From Cyrtodaria siliqua (taxonomy: Eukaryota > Mollusca > Bivalvia > Adapedonta > Hiatellidae), in NCBI GenBank assembly GCA_037043455.1, contig JAWPHD010011493.1, positions 19,417 to 83,416 on the forward strand: a DNA stretch of 64,000 nt, written 5' to 3'. The number at the start of each line of letters is the position of its first letter. Within the stretch, counting starts at the first letter, position 1. This document shows positions 1 through 14,800 of the stretch, piece by piece. Under the pieces are notes generated by a model. That model ran no database searches, was not told where the DNA came from, and worked only from the letters and a program-made list of their open reading frames with translations. Both the position numbers and the translations under genes were made by a program.

Positions 1-698
1 AGATGATTTCATATGTGTTCATAATATGAACATTGCATGATTACATAGTATTCGTCTTCTCCTGACATACACAACATGCGTTTTCGCTCATGATCTTTCA
101 ACATTCAGTAGAGATCTGAAATGTTGATAATGGGCAGCTTTAGATGACAGAGAGAGTTCGACTTGCCAAATTTAGAGAGCGCAATCAATTAAGCGTTGTT
201 TAAATATCGCTATAAATAACTGTATGTCTCCTACTTCACCCGATATCCATGCTACACCGAAACCATATATAGAAAGAAGTGATTTAGCGTGAGTTGCCCA
301 TGTTCTCCCAACGTCATCAATATTTCTTAGCATTTTATAACCTTGTCTGCAAGGCTAGCGCTTGGATTAAATTCCTTTAGCCAGACTTTTACCGAGATAT
401 TTTGGAACTTTAATTGAAGGCGCTAAAACCTCGCGTTTGCGTACACATCAATAGGAAGTCAAAATAGTATGCTTATAGGGTATCAATATTTCCATATCAA
501 ATGCATTCTGCTTTAGTGCTTATAATTACAAGCTGAGTTGTACAATATTCAAAACGTTTTAAAAATTGTATTTATTTAATATAAAAAATTGTCAAGACTG
601 AAATTTTAAAATGGACAGAATGAATGCATGCATATAATAAAAAAATATAAAAAGACATACTCTCTTGTCACCATTTATTAGACCATTTATTATTTTCA
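1..698. other. Intergenic, no gene seen
   Basis: AT-rich sequence with stop codons in all frames. I recognise no exon, RNA gene or named repeat here. The missing 5' exons of the DUF5054-like gene could lie here or, more likely, upstream of the window. Confidence 0.5.
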
Positions 699-702
699 TT
701 AA

Positions 703-1211
703 AGGGACAATGTCCGTAACCTTTAGCTTATAAAACACACACTAATTATGTTCGCAAACATTACACACCAAACATTATTGAATATTTACTAATTAAAAGC
801 AAGAGTGTTTGACGGAATTCAATCGCGGTACAAAAAAAATGAGAAACCGCTTTGGGCGTTTGAACTCGCAGCCCAAACTAAAATTACACTAGCGGTAATA
901 ATAGTGAGCGTAAAGTAGGTCGACACAGCTCCCCACTGAGCTAACCGGGCTATACATATAATGCAATACATACTATGGTCAAAGCCTAATGCGCTAATGG
1001 AAGTCACGTGATCGCAGAAAAGGTAAATATGGTGGGTCCCACTTTATTTACAAATAATAATTAAAGCACTTTTTTTTTTCAAACTCACGAATGTATTACT
1101 ACACACTTCTTAGGGTCTATGCTCATGTTTATATGTATAAATTTCACTGAATAAAAGTCGGACGGTTATTTGGTTATGCTCAATATCTGCTTACTTACGG
1201 ACAGTGTCCCT
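703..1211. mobile_element. MITE with TTAA target duplication (piggyBac-like)
   Basis: The ends are inverted copies: AGGGACAATGTCCGTAA at 703-719 and its reverse complement, with one mismatch, at 1195-1211. TTAA flanks both sides (699-702 and 1212-1215). A TTAA duplication is characteristic of piggyBac transposons and their non-autonomous derivatives. The element is about 509 bp and has no ORF, so it is non-autonomous. Confidence 0.7.
851..957 (-). repeat. tRNA-like SINE head inside the TTAA element
   Basis: Read on the minus strand it shows an A-box-like GGTTAGCTCAGTGGGGAGC and, about 75 bp later, a B-box-like GAGTTCAAACGCC. The arms do not make a convincing tRNA cloverleaf, so this is a tRNA-derived repeat rather than a tRNA gene. 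Confidence 0.4.
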
Positions 1212-1215
1212 TTAA

Positions 1216-2645
1216 ATGCATTTCAATATGCTAACATTCATAGAAATAAGATAAATAACAATATATTTATAACACCGACACAAATATAAGGCTAAGCTGA
1301 GGCACATAAAAACAAGTTCATCTAACAGGGGTTCCAAAGAAGCTAGAAAGATCGCGTTGCATTGTGAGACAAAATTCAGAAATGCTACATACACCACGAC
1401 TATCATGCAGAGAATACTATTTATTATATTACTTATTAAAATGTCCACATTTTGATCAAATGCGCAAGCATTACATACCACGTTATTTCTATCAGCACAC
1501 GAATGTCATTAAATACAAGTAGCTTTTAACCCATCCCGCAGTCAAAGTCCAAAAAAAGCTGTGTCTTCGTCAGAATTCTTTTACAAAATGCCAAGTAACG
1601 TCGTACATGCGACGTATTTTATTGATAATGCTTCCTCCCTTCACATTTAACATATGTACTGATCCTTGTATACCGTTTTGTTGTACCATTTTTATGTATG
1701 TAATGTACCTTTCTCTCTTGTTGTAACCCATGTTACCTGAGGTTGTATATAATAAAGGATTTGTTCTGTTAAAAAACAAAAGGTAATAAAAGCCACTTCA
1801 TTCTAAAAGTGTACCCATATTTTGAATAATCGCACCTTTTGTATTGTTTCATGACTCATGTTCATGTTGATTGAACATAAAATTATCCCAATTTACAGAC
1901 AGCCGATCAAACACGTTCACACTTGCCTTTGTTCCAATTCACGCTACCGTGTGTACAACTAATTAGTGGGCACTTAACACTTACCGGTCATCGTAAAGTT
2001 CAAAAACATCGACGGCCTTTAAACAGAGCATCCTGGCTTATTAATTCTTAAAAAAAACATTGTCAAACTTTTTGTTTTGATCAGCCGTTTTGGCCGCTAG
2101 AAGTTTTACCCGGCTCGATAACGCAATTAAATGTGTGGATAATATTGAGCGCGGGGAAACAAACTAGTTGATTTACAGCGAGAGGCGGAACAGTGGGCGG
2201 CGTCTCCCGCACGCACGACAGTGGGCGGCGTGGTAGACGCCCACCGCCGCACACACGACAATTTAACAACGGTTTTCAATAAACACTGCGATAATTAGTT
2301 ATCGGTCTTTCATTGTCCGTGTCTATATCAAACTGGTCTTTCATTGTCCGTGTCTATATCAAACTTTGATATAGCTTTGATATAGACACGGACGGACAAT
2401 GAAAGATGCCGGACAATTCTATGATGCAGTTATATTGAATTCAAATTAACAGCAGCTTCTGTCCTGCGTTCGAGCGGTGGCGTTGTCTGATGGGATCTTC
2501 ATCATTAATCGCATCTCCCTCTGAGGTTACTGTCCCAGTATGACATAACATGATGTATCATCTGGAAATAAAACAAAATACACAATATAATTTCATTTCG
2601 AATCATTTATATATAACATTGCAATACTTGTGATTTTTTTGACAG
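1216..2645. other. Non-coding stretch upstream of the first visible exon
   Basis: I see no exon. The only structure is a hairpin at 2304-2406: a 31-bp unit occurs twice in tandem (2304 and 2335) and again inverted at 2376-2406. A short GC-rich patch lies at 2168-2270. Confidence 0.5.
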
Positions 2646-2847
2646 TGTCCGTCGGACTCCATAAAAGCAGCATTTATAGAAGCATTACAGAATGGCGACA
2701 TAACATATCATGCTGGACCAATGAATATGCAACCAGAAAATATGGATGAAATGTTGTTTGAACTCAGTTTAAACATAAGTCAAAATTTGGACGACGCATT
2801 GAACATAAAACGGACCTTTCGAACATTAAGCCAGAGAGATGTACCGG
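2646..2847 (+). CDS. DUF5054-like gene, first visible exon
   Basis: Acceptor tttttttgacag, donor CCG-G/gtaagt. It encodes CPSDSIKAAFIEALQNGDIT and continues to SQRDVPG, ending in phase 1. The 5' phase (0) means at least one coding exon precedes it outside or upstream. Confidence 0.75.
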
Positions 2848-5800
2848 GTAAGTCTTAACCTCGAGTTCAACGCCATTACCTCAGGATGCTAGATTTTAGT
2901 CTAGTTTTAAATTTCCTGAAGGAAGTCGGACTATATAAATCATTATAATATGTTCTTGTATATATTTACTTATTTATTTACCCGTTTTCGGGCATTTGTT
3001 GATTTACATATATAGTTTATATCACTACCGTATCATCCCTTATTTGTAAATAGTTTTATCTTTATATATTTACATTAATTTTTAATTAATTCTTCCTTTC
3101 ATCATCTTTCATCAGGTTTTGCGCGCAATATGACCTATTTCTGTGTCGACGTGCCGTAAAACACCATTCATCCATTACTTCAGGATGCATAACACGTTTC
3201 GACAACATTTCTCTAAACTATACAAGTCGGTAGTATTAAATAGTTATTATACCCTCGCAAACGAAGTCTGAGAGGGGGTATATAGGAGCCACTGCGGCGG
3301 TCGGTCTGTTGAATCTTGTGGTGCAAACTTCTTTTACTGTTTTCAAGGTATGAAATTGAAACTGTCCTCCTTGAATGCTACTTTCCCTGTCCGATCTTTG
3401 CATACTTGATCAACATGAAGTGTAGATGTGCGTGACACAATTTTGGTTCGGCTCGGTCAATTCCATGCAGAGTTATTGCTCTTGAACTTAGTCAAAATGC
3501 AATTGCTAAATTCATCATATGCAGTCTTGTGGAGCAAACAACTTCTACAGTTTTCAAGATATTAAATTGAAACTTTGTATACTTGATCAAAATGAAGTGT
3601 ATATGTGCGTGACACAATCTTTCTTTGACTCAGTCAATGCCATGCAGAGTTATTGCTCTTGAACTTAGTCAAAATTGCTTTTCAGCATATGAGATACTGT
3701 GGAGCGAACTACTTTATTAACTACAGTTATTAAGATACTGAATTAAAACTTTGTGTACATGATCATCATGAAGGGTAGATATGCGTGGCACAATTTTGGT
3801 GGCTCAGTCAATTCCATGCAGAATTATTGCCTTTGCACGCAGTAAACATTGCTTTATTCAGCATTTGCAATATTGTGGAGTGAACTGCTTTTACAGTTTG
3901 GAAGTTATTGAATTATAACTTTGCGTACATCATGTACATGATAAACATGAAATATACATGTACGTGACACAATGTTGGTGTGGCTCAGCTCACCCAATGC
4001 CATCAGAGTTATTGCCCTTGATGTTATTAAACAATTGTTTGCAGGGGGTATTTATCACCTTCAGTGATAGTTCTAGTTGATTTCAGTCTCGTTTTAGATA
4101 TCTTAAAAGAAGTTATACTATATAATTCGTTATAATATGTTCGTGTTTGCATTTACACACCCGTTGATGGGCACTTGTTGCTCTTACATTTAATGTTTTT
4201 TAATATATCATGCCTTTTTTGTAAATAGTTTCACCTATACGCACTGTTTAATAATTGACTTTCATTGTTCATTTGCATCAGCGCAATGTGACCTATTTGT
4301 GTCTACGTGACATAAAACACCATTCAATTAGAACGTGATTTTTATCTTTCCCCATGTGTAAGATCAGGCTTTCCATCACCCATGTGATGCGGATAACGTT
4401 ATCCGGTATGCAATAATTTAGCATTACATCAGGTTGCTTACACGTCTCAAGTTTATGCTCTCAGTAGTATAGTTAATTTGGTCTTCTTGTACCATTATTT
4501 TAGGATTCATACACGTATCCTGCAGAATGTACAAACAGAATGTACATTTGTGTCATTAAAGAATTAATGTCAAATACCTTGTTTGACACATTATTTAAGT
4601 ATTTCATCAAGTTATGATTTCTGTGTAAATGTTATAGTGCTTAAATTGGCATCCGTGGCCGAGTGGTTAGCGTCCCTGCTTTGAATCACTTCACCCGCCA
4701 CTGTTGTTGGTTCCATCCCACATGGACCTAGGAATCGTTATGTGAGGAAACTATCCAGCTGGCTTGCGGAATGTCAGTGGTTCTAACCAGGAGCCTGCCC
4801 GAGCACAAAAATTGCCCGGAGTTGCACCTGCTGTCATCCTCCTCCAATGGAAGCTGGAAAAGTCGCCATATTACCTTAGCTGTTGGTGCGACTATCCAAT
4901 TCAATTCTAGTGGCTAGTGTTTAAACAATTTAAGAAAATTGCTGCAGTCTCAATTTTTGTTTTTAAATAATCGTCTTTTTGGATGAATGACCAATGGAAT
5001 TCATGATTAAAGATGAGTAAGACCAATTCTAAACTAGTATCAATTATCGTCTGTTAAATGTCATAAAGAAAAGTGTTGTATGTTTAGGCATGACGAAGGC
5101 GGTCATTCCGATATTGTTGAGGAAAAACATAGTAGCAGTGTCTGTAGGCGTCAATGATGGAACCAGCCCACCAGCTGTACCGAATATATTTACCTGGAGA
5201 CTTGACAAAGACCATGATATCATAGCTATGTGGCACCCAGGTATGCTAGAAGTATAGTTCAAGAGTTGATGTATGCTAATTATTATCGAACTTATATTTC
5301 ATTAGATTAAATCTACCATGTGACATCGTTCAACATTTTTTGGAGGAACTACTTTTCCTACGCGAAAGTCATATGTTGTATTATCTCTTTTTTAAAAAGG
5401 TTTTTCAATCTTGTATCAAAATGTTGAAATTATATAATTTTATTTTTTATGGATTTTCTGCAGGTGTTAATTTTCAATAACCAATCCCGAACAAAGTTGG
5501 ACTTTATTCAAGTGGTATGTCACGTATTTAGCATAAAGTCCTTTGGAATTAATTCAAGTTTTATGTGATTCGGCAAATGCTTTGTTGTGTGATTCGGCAA
5601 AGACTGCACATACATAAACTGCATAACTATAAATGGTTTTACATTACCGGTTATTACAGATATTCCACAGAACATTATATGGATGTATTTTGCATAGTGT
5701 CAGCATGAATAAAATATGACAACGATGGTGTTATAATACCAGCTCTCATAACATCTACTTCCATATAGTTTGCATAAATAAATCTCATATTGTTTGGTTA

Positions 5801-8800
5801 TGATAACTTACTCAAGACTTACATACTCGTACAGGTGGCTACCCAGATAACCCTGGTCCCAACCCATCTCAGCCAGGAGGACTCTCTCGTAAAGATTGTA
5901 TAACAATAGATAATTTTAACAAGGCGCTGTGCTTTGCGTTCAGGACGGATAACTCGGGTCCCCCTTTAGATATTGAGGTAAGACGTAGACATTCTATTTA
6001 CCTTCATATTGTCTTGGAGATGTATGCTGTAGTTAGTAGCTTAGGTTTTAGACTCTGCAAATACACACATTTCAATAACTCACAATATATATGAGAATGT
6101 TTTGCAATTCTATGAAAACAGCGAGATCATTTCACAATAGGCATCAACTTGTGTCTGCAGTCTATTAATTTATTTAGCTGTTTGTAAATATGAGTTTATT
6201 AGTATTATATTTCTCATGCTATAACATTATAGGAGATTCTAGGCTACTATGAAATTTTGCGAGCAGAGTTTCCAGATGCCAGAATATACGCCTCCACGTT
6301 TGAGAAGTTTGTTGAAGCTGTTCAGCCGATCAAAAACAAACTTCCCGTGATAACCAATGAGATTGGAGATACTTGGATATCTGGGATAGCCTCGGACCCG
6401 AGAAAAATGGCAGAATATCGTGTTGTTACGCAGACATTAACTGAATGTATAAACAATGGTAAACTTACATATTTTGATCATCCCATAAACCTGTTACATG
6501 TGAGAATGCAATCATATGATTACTATATATGACAAAATTGCCAACTTTATAAATTTGAAAATAGTTACCTGTTTTATTTTTTAAAAGTATTCACAACAAC
6601 ATTGCAACCCCCTTTTTCGTGTCGCATGGCAGACATTAAACGATCACTGTGTCCGTCGTCCGTCACACTTTAATCTTGCATTTCAACCTCGGCCATAACT
6701 TGGAAACGTTTTTGACCTATGTTCACGAAACTTCACAAACATCTTCATCTTAGCCCCAAGGAATGTCCAGTAATACATACTGATAAAAGTGATCCCTTGA
6801 GAGCAACAAACACAATTCATAGAATAAAGCAGCAGACTCGGTTTTATTGAGTCTGTTCATGAGAAGTAATGAAAGAAGCAACACTTATCACGCCCCCTAG
6901 CACCGGCTTAAGCGGTATTCTACTTTAAAGCCATCTATATTGGGCTCGTTGGTCCCAAAGGACCAGTAAAAAATAACACTACTGATTCGTAGCACGGGGA
7001 GACTTTTTACAGTCTGACTTTCATTAACTAGCGTATAACGTGGCAACATACTGACCTTTGGTCAACTTTATAAAGTTCTTCATTATCAATTCTTTATTTT
7101 CTTCAATGAAGAATTGTGCCCCTTTTCATGAAGCTTTAACATTTCAAAAAGAAGAGTGCTCCTTAATTCATGAAGGATTGCACCCCTCGTCTTAAAACGT
7201 TATCGTTATATTGTCTTTGCTGAAATAAGCACATGGCAGGCAACACATGTGTTCCGTGGAACGCCCTTCTAGTATGAAAAACTCACTTTGTTATGCTAAT
7301 GAAGAGATCATGGCAAGAACATTTGAAATAACGGAAACTTCAAGCGGTTGTCTGCTCCATAATATAGATTCAAATACGTTTGCAGGAAAGTGTGACACCA
7401 GAGACAAGAGAATAGTTGATTCTGTGTTCTTCCTGATCAAACCTGGGGAGCACACGTGGGGATTACCGAGTGTTTACGACGCTGTTAATTGGACCAACCA
7501 CGATTTTGGGAGAGCCAGATCAGGTAAGGGGACACGATTACTTTTGAAACAATATTAAATATCGAACATGACAGGAATATATATTCGGCGTAACTACTCG
7601 ATGTTAGAAATTAGTATCGTTTTGTGAACCGTTCCAAGTCGCTAACCCTGTATTCGCCTCTCTATATGTTGTATTGTCATGTTCTTGACTGCAAACACGT
7701 TTGATTCTTTGGAGTTGTTGCAATCATGAAATTTGAACAATTCTAAAATTTAAACAAAAAAGTAAATAACAGATTTTCTATTTAACACAGGAATGAATTA
7801 TTTTAACTGCACGCAGTCTTGGTTGGAGCAGAGACAGTTTACGTTCCTAGCTATAGACCGCTTAGCTGATCACCCTGTGGTTGAAGACATACATCAGAAT
7901 CTGAAAATGCTCCTTCCAGCAAAGCCTAGTTTAGAAGGTATGTTGTGTAGCGCATACCTCAAATCGGGAAATTTATTTGCGGTTTAGAATTTGTTCACTT
8001 GATATTCACATATATCAGGTCATATGCACAGGGGAACACGTTTAAACGGTAAGTTTCAAAGTACATGAATGACTCGTGGAGAATATGCATATATGAGAGG
8101 CGGAGGAGGTGACATTAGCTATATGAAGTTGGAACGCATGCATGACACATACATGCGGTGTATGAACCTACATTTTGGAAATTAAGTGGGAATGTTTGTT
8201 TAGTATTTTACGTCATTTGGGAACGTATATACAACTGGGCGATACTAAGTTACGGAAAGTAGGAACGCGTACACAAGGAGAATTCAACTTCAAAACGGTA
8301 AGTAGTACCATCCATATACACAAGGGTCTGACACTGAATCTCGGGTGGCAAAACAGGTTCGGAGATATTGTAAAATCTGAATGAATCGGATCCAAGTCCC
8401 CTCACATATATTTAGAGAATATTTAAGATATGATTTAAAACAGGTTCGGATTTGGGATATTGTAAAAACTATGAATCAGATCGAAGTTCCCTCGCATATA
8501 TTAGAAAATATTGAAGATATGATTATTTACTCCAGATTTTAAAGAGGTCAATCCGAAACAATACTTCAGAAACGAGGATGATGTAGTAATTGGATTCACC
8601 GACGAAGGATCTATAGATTTATTATACGATCCCTTTAATAAGGTCAGAACTGAGAGTAGCTCTCCTGTATTATTGAGTTAAAAGACACAGTGGCTATCCT
8701 TTATTTTGAACATTAGGATATTATTTTAACACCTTCATTAAGAGGTACCTATCACATTAAATACTGTCATTAAATACATTGAATTATATAACACATGGGA

Positions 8801-11800
8801 ACAGTAAACCTATTGCCATGGTAATTTGCTGTAACATGTACTGATCGGTTTAACTTGCATCCGTCACATTAATTCCGCAAAAAAATACAGACACAAAAAA
8901 AACACGTAAAATTCTTTTAATCGTAAAATTCTTTAATCGTTTTTTCTTCTTTTTACGAAAAAACAAACATAAAAACTGTGTATATATGCGTGTGTCTGTA
9001 CTATAGCAAAATCAAATGTTCAAGGTCATAGTTCTTTAAAATGGTCATTTCTGTTCAAAATCTTCCTTTATGGATGGAGTTCAGTACTATTTAGCTCGAT
9101 GGACTTGAAAGCCGGAGAATCCGGGTTCCGAGTCTGCTGCTTTATTCTCTTAATTGTGTTTGTTGCTCCCAAAGGATCACCTATATCAGAATTTATTAAC
9201 ATTCACTCTAGCGTTCGTTTAGTGCAGTGTGGCGGCTGTAAAATGTCTCCCCGTGCTACGAATCAGTAGTGTTATTTTTACAGGTCCTTTGGGACTAGCG
9301 AGCCCAATATAAGTGGCTTTGAAGCAGAATACCGCTTAAGCCGGTGCTAGGGGGCGTGAGAGGTGTTGCTTCTTTCATTACTTCTCATGAACAGACTCAA
9401 TAAAACCGAGTCTGCTGCTTTATTCTCTTAATTGTGTTTGTTGCTCCCAAAGGATCATCTATATCAGTATTTATATCCCTTAGCCTCATGCGTCTGATCA
9501 ATGTGTTCTAGTCTATCCTCCACGCACTATATATTTGATAGTAAGAGTGAGTCCGGTAACCGGATTCCTCTGTACCATTGCCTTCTCTCTCTGTGGCTGG
9601 TCTAATTAACCTTAAATGCGTTGATGAGCCCTTAATCAACATTCTGTTCACTTATTACAGAAATGTATCTCGAATTTGAGGTCAAAAGGTCAAAACGCAA
9701 TGCTTCAGATTCAAAAAAAGAAAAAGAGATATGTTTATATGTCTAAACAATTTTGAAGTTGTTTTTGAGACGTACACTATGTCTAAAGTCACTTGGGCAA
9801 CGATTAACAAGTGCTGATATCATAACAAATGAAACGCTGTTCATAGCTTTAAATTCTGCTATTATTGTAGGAAAACTGGGCGAAATCGAGTAATTTCGGA
9901 CGGTTCATATACCGGACATATGATGAATCAGATTTCAATTTGACAAATGAACTGTATCACTACAGCTGGTGGATATTCACAAAGCCGAACCTGACAGTGA
10001 ATGCAAATCCAAGATCCTATGTTTGGGAAACACAATTAGATAAACTGTACAAGTCAACAGGTATACTCTTTCGGCATTTATTGATTTACATACATAGTTT
10101 ATATTACACCCTGTCATCCCTTATTTTTTTTAATAGTTTTATCTTTATGTATTTACATTAATTTTTAATTAATACTTCATTTTTTTATATTTTTTGCGCA
10201 CAATATGACCTATTTATGTGTCGGCGTGCCGTAAAACACCATTCATTCATTCATTCATTCATTCATGACGTGTACCAATTCTCTAAGACCTGTATTTTGT
10301 GTGTGAGGGTCTTACTAATTGTTACATTTGTGTTTATAATTCAATTCTTCTCAAGAATTATTACTTTTGTTCAATTCTTATTAAGAAGTTCCCCGTGTGG
10401 TTGCCGGGGTAGAATACAACCACTGCAAACACACCGTCACATGCAGAGGGGTAGGACCCCCCCCATTCATATTCATTTTGTAATTTTTTGTTCATGCTCA
10501 TTAAAGGTCTTCATCATGACCCCTGCATTGTTTCAGGTGCCATCTTGCTCACATCACTAAGAGCAGTGGCAGAAAAACAATAAACGTGGCTCCAGCGTAA
10601 ATGGAGTTTTTACGATAGAATTTGCAGCAACTCTGCAGTTCAGGGTGAGAAGGTTCTAGGCCCATTTTCCATATTTTATCTCGATGTACATGGAAGATGA
10701 GCCTGGCATATAACCTTTTCATGTGTTGGTGCGCCTTAAAATCCCAATTCAATTCAATTATCAAGAAGTGAATTATCACTAATACTTAATTCTTCTCACG
10801 AATTTAATTTAACACTAATAAAAAAAAAATGGAATAAAATTAGTCGTTAAGTCATCAACTGTCCTATTACTACTAAATGTAAACCCCATGCTCAGTGTCG
10901 TTTACTCAAGCGGTTGCCATTATAAAGACTTTTTGAAAAATAAACTATTATACATTTATTATATAGATGTTGCCCAATGGAATATACAATACATTTCAGG
11001 TTCGGATTTTACGTTTCTGCTTAAGATTATAATGAAAGACCCTGCATCGTTTGTAGCATACGGCGCACCCAGAGAGATTTGGATCAAATACGCCTATACC
11101 CCGGGTAGTTCCCAACAAAAACCAGGTAATTTTATGAAGAAATAGAGATTATTTAACTGCTGGGATCGATTATAGGGAAATCCTTCACGAGTGGTAGACG
11201 TGTGGTTCTTTTCACGAACGAGCGCACGCGAGTGTGTGAAAAAACAAAGCACGTCTACCATCAAGTGAAGGATTACCTAATAATCGATCCCAGCAGTTAA
11301 ATAATATATTTATTACATTTTAAATTACGTTTTTCAAACAAATATTCGCTTTATTGAACGTTATCGGCGGATGACGTCGACGTCAGCAACACTTTGTTGA
11401 CGTCACGCCTCAACGTCGCAACGTTAGTTATTATTGTGTTCTGAGTTAGCAACGTTAGTTATTATTGTGTTCTGAGTTAGTTATTAATATTTAGCGATTA
11501 TGAATATTCTTGCACTGAGAAATCCCGATCTTTCACGCATAGAAATGTAATAAAAGGTTATAAGTCTTACAGAAAGAGTAGCGTTCACAGAATACAGTCA
11601 CTCCAACAAGTATTACAACACAAAGGTGATTCAAAAAGTACATTTCAAACACATTCAGTAAAAAAGCACATCACAAACATATAAAGGTTGGCAACAGGGG
11701 TACTGCTTTGGAACGGTCAGTGACTAAAGAGACCAACGGGGAGTTTAAACCCGTTCAAGAGTGCACCAAACCTCACTCTTACCCTGTCATCACCGCAAAA

Positions 11801-14800
11801 CAACAGGACAGTGTAAATAAAAAATAATCCCCGCCGAGTTAAGACCTAAGAAAGCGTAGATAGTTGTTAAAAGAAAAAAAACCCAGAAATATTCATGTAT
11901 ATATCAACAAAAAATAAGTTAAACCTACGAAGCTAATCTCATATGTACTCGATGACTTGTCTGACGTCAGACCATCAAGGGGAAATCCGTTAAGGGCACG
12001 ACAAAATGGAGTGTGTTCCTTATGACGCTTTTTTTTAGTTATGTGATAAATATTGGTAAATTCGCACGTATTTGTCCCTATTTCCGCTCATTATTCTTTT
12101 CTCTAAATATCCTGTTGGGAAGTTCGAATCGGCTTATATTTCGGCAGGCAGTCATTTGTGAACGTGACAATGACGTAGTTTTCGGCGCGTTAAAACGTGT
12201 AACGTTTATTCTGATTGGCTGATTGCATTGTGGGATTTTATCATGACCCAATTATTTAGTACGGTACTGAAACTACTTAGTGCAATACTGAATATTCTAG
12301 TATGATACTGAATAAGTGACTGACTGACTGAGCGAGCGAGCGTGTTTTACGGCACGTCGACACATAAATATGTCGTACTGTTCGCAAAAAACATATATGA
12401 AAAATATATTGTAAACAAGTAAATGCAAATATAAACATATGACCATGATGACAATGAATTATACAGTCTGATTTCTTTTAAGGAATCTAAAAAAGATGTG
12501 TATGTTTTAACTTAATGGAATACATATGTGAATGCTCCGCTTCTAACATAATCAAGTATATGGTTGTAATGGACGTTCCGTATATCGTATTTACATAAGG
12601 CTTATACGCAATATTTGGTTGCAAGTTCCGTAAACAATGTTATATGTGTTTACTTCTAACCTTATATGTAATTTATCTGCACGTTCCGTATATCTTGTAC
12701 GTTTCTCATATACTCTGCATGTGATACCATTCATGTAATATGAATTGTATTTGTCGAGGTAATCGGTATTCCTTTTCTCTACTTGTGCAGGATTTGCCGT
12801 GAATCTCCAATGGTTTGACAAAACATCAACTAGATTACCAGAGTCACTCATGTATTACTTCAGCCCTCTTCCACCGATACCGAAAACCCGAAAACCAAGT
12901 TCTGTATATGTACACGAGTGGAACATAGAACCAGACAGAGTACAGCACAAACACGATATTTATGATATAAAGGATGAAACCCATACTGCCGATTTCCAGT
13001 GGAAACTCAAGAAGCTAGGATATTTGGTGGACCCTAGTGATGTCATCTTGAATGGCAGCCAATATTTACATGGTAACTGTAACCCATAACTCATGCGCCA
13101 CAAAACGGGTGTATACAATATGCAATGTTCATCACCACACAACACGAGAGTACACAATACTTCACCTTCAACTTTTACAAAAGTACAACTCTCTTATAGT
13201 TGATAATGATATTATTTTCTGCTGGCTTCCAAGCCATGTAGGAATACGTGGTAATTACACAGCTAATAGTGCTGCAAAAGCAGCATTAAGTTTACATATA
13301 TGTGATGCCAAATTACCTTATATTGATTTTAAAAGTTGTATTAACACATATATTCGTAACTCTTGGCAAGCCGCTTGGGATTTGTCAGTTAACAATAAAC
13401 TCCATTCAATTAAACCTTACTCGGAGAATGACGTTCTTCTAGTAGAGAAGAAGTTGTCCTAGCCCGGTGCATTCATTCATATTTATTACAAGGTGAGCAA
13501 TTAACAGAATGTATACCCTGCTTTGCACCGTTAACGATCAAACACATCTTGTTGGTATGTGTAAACTTTGATCCTATGCGTCAAAGGTACTACAATGTTA
13601 ATACTATGATACTATAGATTTTAGTCTTGTTTTAGTTTTCCTGAAAGAAATCAGACTATATAAATCCTTATATATATTTACTTATTTATATAACCGTTTT
13701 CGGGCATTTGTTGATTTACATATATAGTTTATATTACTACCATATCATCCCTTATTTGTAAATAGTTTTATCTTTATATATTTACATTAATTTTTAATTA
13801 ATACTTCATTTCTTTATCTTTCGTCAGTTTTTGCGCACAATTCATGTGTCGACGTGTGGCATGCACTATATCACACAACACGGGTATACATCATGTGACA
13901 TCCACCTCATGCACCACACAACATATGTATACATCATGCGACTCACAACGCGTGTTAACATAATGTACATACACCTCACCACACAACACGTGTATACATC
14001 ATGTGACTCCTCACCACACAACACGTGTATACATCAAGTACATACACCACACCACACAACACGTGTATACATCAAGTACATACACCTCACCACACAACAC
14101 GTGTATACATCAAGTACATACACCTCACCACACAACACGTGTATACATCATGTGACTCCTCACCACACAACATGGACGTACACCATATACATACACCACA
14201 CCACACCACACCACACAACATAACACGTCCATACATCATGTGACTCCTCACCACACAACATGTGTATACATCAAGTACATACACCTCACCAGTCAACACG
14301 GGTATACATCATGCGACTCCTCACCACACAACACGGATGTACACCATGTACATACACCACACAACACTTGTCAACACCATGTACAGTCACCCGAATTCAC
14401 ACAGGTGTATACACCATGTGACATCCACCTCACCAGATAACACGGACGTACATCATGTGAAATGCATCTCACTGCACAACATCATATGACATGAAAAATC
14501 ACCACACAACACGTGTGCAGAGCATATAACATGCACCTCATCATATAACCCGTGTGTACATAAAGTAACATGCACCGAACTAAAAGGCACGGGTGTACCT
14601 CATGTGATACGCAACTCACCACACAACACGGATGTACCTCATATGGTACGCAACTCACCACACAACACGGATGTACCTCATGTGATACGCAACTAACCAC
14701 ACAACACGGATGTACCTCATGTGATGCGAAACTCACCACACAACACGGATGTACCTCATGTGATGCGAAACTCACCACACAACACGGATGTACCTCATGT

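Noticed and set aside
7247..7385. Upstream extension of the HTWG exon to an in-frame ATG
   Set aside because: The previous exon ends in phase 1 and joins cleanly at 7386. The extension has no family similarity. An alternative first exon cannot be fully excluded.
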